Assembly (NCBI RefSeq): GCF_004761975.1
Contig: NZ_RQII01000040.1
Location: forward strand, 1 to 64,000
Direction: 5' to 3'
Length of the DNA stretch: 64,000 bases
From: Planococcus koreensis
GTDB lineage: Bacteria; Bacillota; Bacilli; Bacillales_A; Planococcaceae
Shown here piece after piece: positions 60,172 to 64,000 of this stretch. Under the pieces are notes generated by a model. The model saw only the letters and a program-made list of their open reading frames with translations, was not told the origin of the DNA and searched no databases. The stretch's first letter is position 1. The number at the start of each line of letters is the position of its first letter. A program made the position numbers and the translations under genes.

Positions 60172-61032
60172 ATGGATATTACGAAATACTTAGTGAAACA
60201 AAACGAAAACGTGGAGTTATCCGAATATCCGACGTCTGAAGAAACGCGTTATAGCGATGAGGAATTACGCGATCGCCTTATTCCAGAGACGCTGGAGAAA
60301 TTGCAAAAGCTTCACTTGAAATTGCATGCTGAGGAAGAAAAAGGGATTGTCGTTGTCTTGCAGGCGATGGATGCCGCTGGCAAAGACGAAGCGATCACAT
60401 TCATTTTTTCAAAACTAACTGCACAAGGGTTGAAAGTGTCTTCTTTCAAAAAACCGAGTAAAGAAGAACTCGGACACGATTATTTGTGGAGATTCCGAGA
60501 AGGATTGCCTTCGCGTGGACAGATTGGTATTTTCAATCGCTCTTATTACGAGGAAGTGATTGCGCCGCGAGTCCACGACTTGTTAGGAGAAACGCCGCTG
60601 CCGGACGAGTTGATCGACGAAGATATCTGGATGACCCGCTACCGGCAAATCAATGATTTTGAGCGATATTTGACGGAAAACGGTTTCCCGGTTGTGAAAT
60701 TCTTTTTCAATATGTCAAAAGAAGAGCAGAAAAACCGTCTGCTGGAACGCATGAAGGATCCGGAAAAGAACTGGGAATTTTCTTTCAGCGACGTCGAGGA
60801 ACGGGAGCATTGGGACGGCTACCAGAACATTTTTGAGGAAATGTTGAACAATACATCTACCGACCATGCGCCGTGGTACGCGCTTCCCGCGGACAACGAA
60901 TTGTTTTCGCGTTATATTGTTGCGGAAGCGATGGTCAAGGTATTGGAGAACATCGATCCGAAATTCCCGGAAATTTCGGGTGAAGAGCGTGAAAAGCTGG
61001 ATGAAGCGATTAAAAAATTGGAACAAGAATAA
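60172..61032 (+). CDS. ppk2: Polyphosphate kinase 2 family protein
   Basis: 286 aa. P-loop in VVVLQAMDAAGKDEAI, lid region RFREGLPSRGQIGIFNRSYYEEV (Walker B) and WEFSFSDVEEREHWDGYQ. It moves phosphate between polyphosphate and nucleotides, AMP- or ADP-directed. The PolyP:AMP class has similar length, but the choice cannot be made safely. ATG 60172 follows TGGAGGAAGATC. SigB-like promoter suggests stress use. Confidence 0.92.
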   Translation: MDITKYLVKQNENVELSEYPTSEETRYSDEELRDRLIPETLEKLQKLHLKLHAEEEKGIVVVLQAMDAAGKDEAITFIFSKLTAQGLKVSSFKKPSKEELGHDYLWRFREGLPSRGQIGIFNRSYYEEVIAPRVHDLLGETPLPDELIDEDIWMTRYRQINDFERYLTENGFPVVKFFFNMSKEEQKNRLLERMKDPEKNWEFSFSDVEEREHWDGYQNIFEEMLNNTSTDHAPWYALPADNELFSRYIVAEAMVKVLENIDPKFPEISGEEREKLDEAIKKLEQE

Positions 61033-61046
61033 GCTTGGGAATGGAC

Positions 61047-61076
61047 GCCTTATCTTCGGATAAGGCTCTTTTTATT
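61047..61076 (+). terminator. Terminator of ppk2
   Basis: GCCTTATC (61047-61054) pairs with GATAAGGC (61059-61066), then T-rich run. Confidence 0.87.
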
Positions 61077-61159
61077 TAGGGTGTAAATATTTTGTGGAGG
61101 TTTTGTATAGGGAAAAGAGAGGGTAAATGAAAAGGAAATAGAAGAAACGGGGAAATCGC

Positions 61160-62362
61160 GTGAACTTACATAATGGAGAATTGTATTGGAATACGACGGA
61201 ATATAAAGCAATGCGCAAGAATGACAAAAAAAAGCCAGCGGCAAAGTATGATGTCATCGTCGTAGGCGGAGGAATGTCAGGAGCGCTCAGCGCATATACG
61301 ATGAAAAAACAGGGACTTTCGGTTGCATTGATTGATAAGGACCAAATTGGGCATGGCAGCACATCAGCCAATACAGGGCTGTTGCAATACTCCAACGATA
61401 TCATGCTCCACGAACTGGCGCAGCAAATAGGTGAAGAAGACGCAGTACTGTTCTACAAAGCTTGCCGAAAAGCTGTTCAACAATTGAAAGAAACGGCCGC
61501 TGAACTTGATTATGATTGCAGCTTCCACTCGCGTAAAAGCCTTTATTTCGCGTCCGAGCAATCGGATGCAGAAAGACTTCAAAAAGAGTTTGAAATGCTG
61601 CAGCGCCATGGCTTCGAAGTGGAGTATTGGGACCGTCAGACAATTGAACAGCATTATCCCTTTTCAAAAGAAGCCGCGTTGATCACTTTCGGCGATGCTG
61701 AAGTGAATCCGTTGCTATTCAGCCAAGGCGTGATTGACAAGGCGCGGGATATGGGCGTTGATTTGTTTGAGAAAGTCGACATTATTAATTACACTGATGG
61801 CACAGAGTGTGTAGAGCTGGCGACATCTGCAGGGGATTTTTCAGCGGGACAAATCATTTTCGCGGTCGGCTATGACAATGCGCCATTCCTGCAGCAAAAG
61901 CAGCTTGAGTTGAACCGTTCTTTTGTTGTGACATCTTCTCCTATTGAGGATTTAGGCGAGTGGAAAGATCGTGCGTTAATCTGGGAAACCCAGCGCCCAT
62001 ATCTTTATTTGCGGACAACTGATGATAACCGAATCATCGCGGGAGGTCTGGATGAGCCGTTTTCTGAATCCGGCGGAAGCCGGAAGCATCTCGTTGAGCG
62101 GGCAGGCAAACTTTCACAGCAGGTGAAAGCGTTGTTCCCGATGTATTCTTTTGATACGGATTTCTCTTGGTCTGCCGCATTCGGAGAATCAGGCGACCAG
62201 CTGCCGTTTATCGGACGCCATCCCGAAAAAGACAGATATTATTATCTATTGGGCTACGGCGGCAACGGCACGGTTTACAGCATGCTCGGTTCCGAGCTAT
62301 TGGCAGATCTAATCCACAAGCGTCAGAATCCGCTTGCAGGCATATTGAAAATCGGACGTTAA
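61160..62362 (+). CDS. FAD-dependent oxidoreductase (DAO family)
   Basis: 400 aa. FAD-binding DVIVVGGGMSGALSAYTM, GHGSTSANTGLL, and the C-terminal FSWSAAFGESGDQLPFIG and YYLLGYGGNGTVY typical of glycine/D-amino-acid oxidase-type flavoproteins. Cytoplasmic. GTG start at 61160 after AAACGGGGAAATCGC. Amine substrate unknown. Confidence 0.9.
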   Translation: MNLHNGELYWNTTEYKAMRKNDKKKPAAKYDVIVVGGGMSGALSAYTMKKQGLSVALIDKDQIGHGSTSANTGLLQYSNDIMLHELAQQIGEEDAVLFYKACRKAVQQLKETAAELDYDCSFHSRKSLYFASEQSDAERLQKEFEMLQRHGFEVEYWDRQTIEQHYPFSKEAALITFGDAEVNPLLFSQGVIDKARDMGVDLFEKVDIINYTDGTECVELATSAGDFSAGQIIFAVGYDNAPFLQQKQLELNRSFVVTSSPIEDLGEWKDRALIWETQRPYLYLRTTDDNRIIAGGLDEPFSESGGSRKHLVERAGKLSQQVKALFPMYSFDTDFSWSAAFGESGDQLPFIGRHPEKDRYYYLLGYGGNGTVYSMLGSELLADLIHKRQNPLAGILKIGR

Positions 62363-62372
62363 CGCGCTTAGG

Positions 62373-62406
62373 AAAAGGCGGATCCAAGGACTTGGATCCG
62401 CCTTTT
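62373..62406. terminator. Bidirectional terminator
   Basis: AAAAGGCGGATCCAAG pairs with CTTGGATCCGCCTTTT. Confidence 0.95.
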
Positions 62407-62410
62407 GGCG

Positions 62411-62950
62411 TTATTTAACGGCACATGCATTGGGTCCCCATTCGGCATGGGTCATGCCAGTGCTCGCCCAGTGGATTTGGTTCAGGACTTTATAAGAGCC
62501 GGGTGGCAAATTGCTGAATGCTACTGAACTGATGATGTTATTGGTCGACGAGCTGCGCCAACCGGCTTTCAAATTCGGATTAAAACCGTAAGGGGTCACG
62601 TAAGCATATGCTGGATAATTCATCGATGACCATTGAACATATTGCTGTCCGTTGAAGCGGTAGAGAATCGGATTCCAAAACACCGTATCGGTGGCCCTGC
62701 CATCCCACGCCACTGCCGATCTTGGCGTATAGGCCCTTACTATCCCTTTGCCGCTGCTATAAGCGCCTGCACAGGAGATTCCGCGGACTTGATGAGAGGG
62801 CCAATTGCCTTCTCCGTTATGCGCAGCTGCGGATTCAGCCGCGAAGTTCATACCGAACATCAAAGAAGAGGCGAGCAGAATCTTCATGCCCATTTTAGAT
62901 GGCCGTCTCCGGCGAATCTTTTCATCTATGAAAGGGGTGTTTTTATCCAT
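62411..62950 (-). CDS. Secreted protein, unknown
   Basis: 179 aa. Basic N-terminus (RRRRPSK) and signal-peptide-like helix ending around AESAAA-HNGEG; mature domain about 130 aa, Trp/Tyr-rich with two Cys (GISCAGAYSS and GPNACAVK) likely forming a disulfide. No known family. ATG 62950 is eight bases after AAGGAGG; ATG 62956 is also present but too close. Convergent with the FAD oxidoreductase. Confidence 0.73.
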   Translation of the reverse strand: MDKNTPFIDEKIRRRRPSKMGMKILLASSLMFGMNFAAESAAAHNGEGNWPSHQVRGISCAGAYSSGKGIVRAYTPRSAVAWDGRATDTVFWNPILYRFNGQQYVQWSSMNYPAYAYVTPYGFNPNLKAGWRSSSTNNIISSVAFSNLPPGSYKVLNQIHWASTGMTHAEWGPNACAVK

Positions 62951-63253
62951 GATCATTGCCTCCTTGGAATCCTGATTAACTGTGCCTGAAGGACTGTTCG
63001 ATAGTTCCGAATATTCAGATTACTATTATCTTATCATAAAATTACTACGGATGGGCAATTAAAATCAAAAAGAATTTATTTAAATAAAGTGATTAATGTC
63101 AACCTTCTTTTACAGCGCATTAAATATGCATTTCAATTTATCAGAATATTGACAATACGGTGAAAAGGGATACTATATTAAGTAGAAAAACCTTTGACTA
63201 AAGCATCGAATTTAAAGGAATAATGCTCATCATTCTGAAAAGGAGGAAAAGAT
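62951..63253. other. Intergenic region between divergent genes
   Basis: AT-rich, no gene seen. It contains the promoters of the secreted protein (minus) and the E1-alpha gene (plus). Confidence 0.5.
63149..63176 (+). promoter_or_regulatory. Sigma-A-like promoter of the E1-alpha gene
   Basis: -35 TTGACA (63149-63154), 16-bp spacer, -10 TACTAT (63171-63176); TATATT at 63174 is an alternative with longer spacing. Confidence 0.65.
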
Positions 63254-64000
63254 TTGACTACTTTCGAAGAAAAACAGCCTGCCGTGTCCGTGGAAAAATT
63301 GAAATGGATGTATGAAATGATGGCGAAGAGCCGTTATTTCGAAGATCAAATGGTGGAAGTCTACACCGAGGGCAAGGCGCCCGTCTTTAATATCGGCGCC
63401 GGGCCTGTGCCTGGGGAAATGCATTTATCCACTGGACAGGAGCCGGCGGCTGTAGGTATTTGCGTACACTTGACGAAAGACGATACAGTGACCGCGCCGC
63501 ATCGTCCACATCACCATGCCATTGCAAAAGGTGTCGACCTGAAGAAAATGACCGCTGAAATGTTCGGCAAAGAGACGGGTCTGGGCAAAGGGAAAGGCGG
63601 ACATATGCATTTGTTCGATCCAGCTGTGAAATTTTCCTGTGGCGGAATCGTTGCCGCGGGCATTCCCCATGCTGTCGGTGCCGCAATGGCTGCAAAGATG
63701 CAAGGGAAGGATTGGGTAGCTGTCGCGTTTATCGGCGAAGGTGCAGCAAATGCCGGAGCGTTCCACGAATCGTTGAATTTGGCGGCAGTCTGGAATTTGC
63801 CTCTCATACTTGTAATCGAAGATAATTCTTACGGAATTTCTGTAGCGAAAAAGGCGGCAACAGCGGTTGAAACGAATGATCTTCGCGCTGCCGCATACGG
63901 TATCGCAGGGGCCCACGTTAAGGGCAATGATCCAATCGCAATGTATAAAGTTTCAGAAGAAGCTGTGGCACGGGCACGCAACGGACAGGGGCCGACGATT
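63254..64000 (+). CDS. acoA: Acetoin/pyruvate dehydrogenase E1 component alpha (3' end outside window)
   Basis: First 249 codons of a thiamine-diphosphate-dependent E1-alpha subunit. GEMHLSTGQEPAAVG, PHRPHHHAIAKG, GKGGHMHLF and the TPP motif GEGAANAGAFHESLNLA..WNLPLILVIEDN are present. Most like acetoin dehydrogenase AcoA, though pyruvate or branched-chain E1-alpha cannot be excluded without the beta subunit and E2, which must lie beyond the end. TTG start at 63254 after AGGAGGAAAAGAT. The frame remains open at the window edge. Confidence 0.88.
   Translation, partial: MTTFEEKQPAVSVEKLKWMYEMMAKSRYFEDQMVEVYTEGKAPVFNIGAGPVPGEMHLSTGQEPAAVGICVHLTKDDTVTAPHRPHHHAIAKGVDLKKMTAEMFGKETGLGKGKGGHMHLFDPAVKFSCGGIVAAGIPHAVGAAMAAKMQGKDWVAVAFIGEGAANAGAFHESLNLAAVWNLPLILVIEDNSYGISVAKKAATAVETNDLRAAAYGIAGAHVKGNDPIAMYKVSEEAVARARNGQGPTI

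Noticed and set aside
63230-63916. Long minus-strand frames at the right edge
   Set aside because: Shadows of the E1-alpha gene, which has clear motifs in the plus strand.

Overview
The window looks like a chromosomal segment of a low-to-mid-GC Gram-positive of the Bacillales, most likely a Planococcaceae member close to Planococcus/Planomicrobium. This is inferred from Bacillus-like ribosome binding sites (AGGAGG close to most starts), frequent GTG/TTG starts, Bacillus-type gene families and operon orders (pspA-ydjG-ydjH-ydjI, mtlR-mtlD, YkuI-type EAL protein, LTA-synthase family), a B. subtilis-type Zur box, and many intrinsic hairpin-plus-T terminators. I see no rRNA, tRNA, IS element, prophage or CRISPR array. 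No sporulation-specific gene is present, but the window is too small for that to mean much.

Layout. 0-4.2 kb: 3' end of a fused mannitol PTS gene (mtlA, IIB-IIA end), its regulator mtlR and mannitol-1-phosphate dehydrogenase mtlD. 4.2-9.1 kb: DUF4256 protein, a Zur-controlled ZinT-like zinc lipoprotein, an M48 protease fused to ankyrin repeats, a YitT membrane protein. 9.1-10.3 kb: a lipoprotein nucleoside phosphorylase/nucleosidase behind a guanine-type purine riboswitch with its own promoter and terminator. 10.9-14.5 kb: the pspA-ydjGHI membrane-stress operon. 14.6-16.6 kb: an oligo-1,6-glucosidase with a coupled 38-codon leader ORF and a cre-like site. 16.6-24.4 kb: 5'-nucleotidase-like phosphoesterase, TM2 and DUF2798 membrane proteins, a lone Abi_2 abortive-infection protein, DUF1697, a mismatch DNA glycosylase, and a divergent SDR/TetR pair with a strong inverted-repeat operator candidate. 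24.4-26.2 kb: ECF sigma factor and its putative membrane anti-sigma (DUF4179), with an array of 21-bp direct repeats upstream. 26.4-32.3 kb: aminotransferase, YqcI/YcgG, BsuPI lipoprotein, class I FBP aldolase, two tandem paralogous SDRs.

32.4-36.6 kb holds three short secreted proteins with nearly the same signal peptide. Each is preceded by the same unusual AT-rich promoter-like box, and they look like a small regulon of charged, His/Asp/Lys-rich or Thr/Val-rich surface proteins. 36.8-38 kb: an AT-rich, coiled-coil protein of unknown function with an internal duplication. 38-43 kb: MsrAB and a TlpA-like thiol lipoprotein (an extracytoplasmic methionine-sulfoxide repair pair), a hydrolase, a DUF4097 protein, membrane proteins and an SRPBCC protein. 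43-50 kb: LTA synthase-family enzyme, YdcF-family protein, an intergenic block with two inverted copies of a structured repeat, VOC protein, DMT permease, second SRPBCC protein, GNAT. 50-58 kb: hypothetical proteins, a stand-alone sigma region-2 protein, DinB, an FAD oxidoreductase coupled to a half-size MFS protein, PAP2 phosphatase, an orphan immunity-like protein, YkuI-like EAL protein, YidH-family protein. 58-64 kb: alpha/beta hydrolase, MEDS-domain protein, PPK2 polyphosphate kinase behind a SigB-like promoter, FAD-dependent oxidoreductase, a secreted unknown, and the start of an acetoin/pyruvate dehydrogenase E1-alpha gene that runs off the end.

Most genes are single transcription units bounded by terminators. 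The clear multi-gene units are mtlR-mtlD, pspA-ydjGHI, sigma/anti-sigma, tlpA-msrAB, and FAD oxidoreductase/half-MFS. The best leads for something undescribed are the three-gene secreted-protein regulon (33-36.6 kb), the 21-bp repeat array (26.1 kb) and the unknown coiled-coil protein at 36.8 kb.
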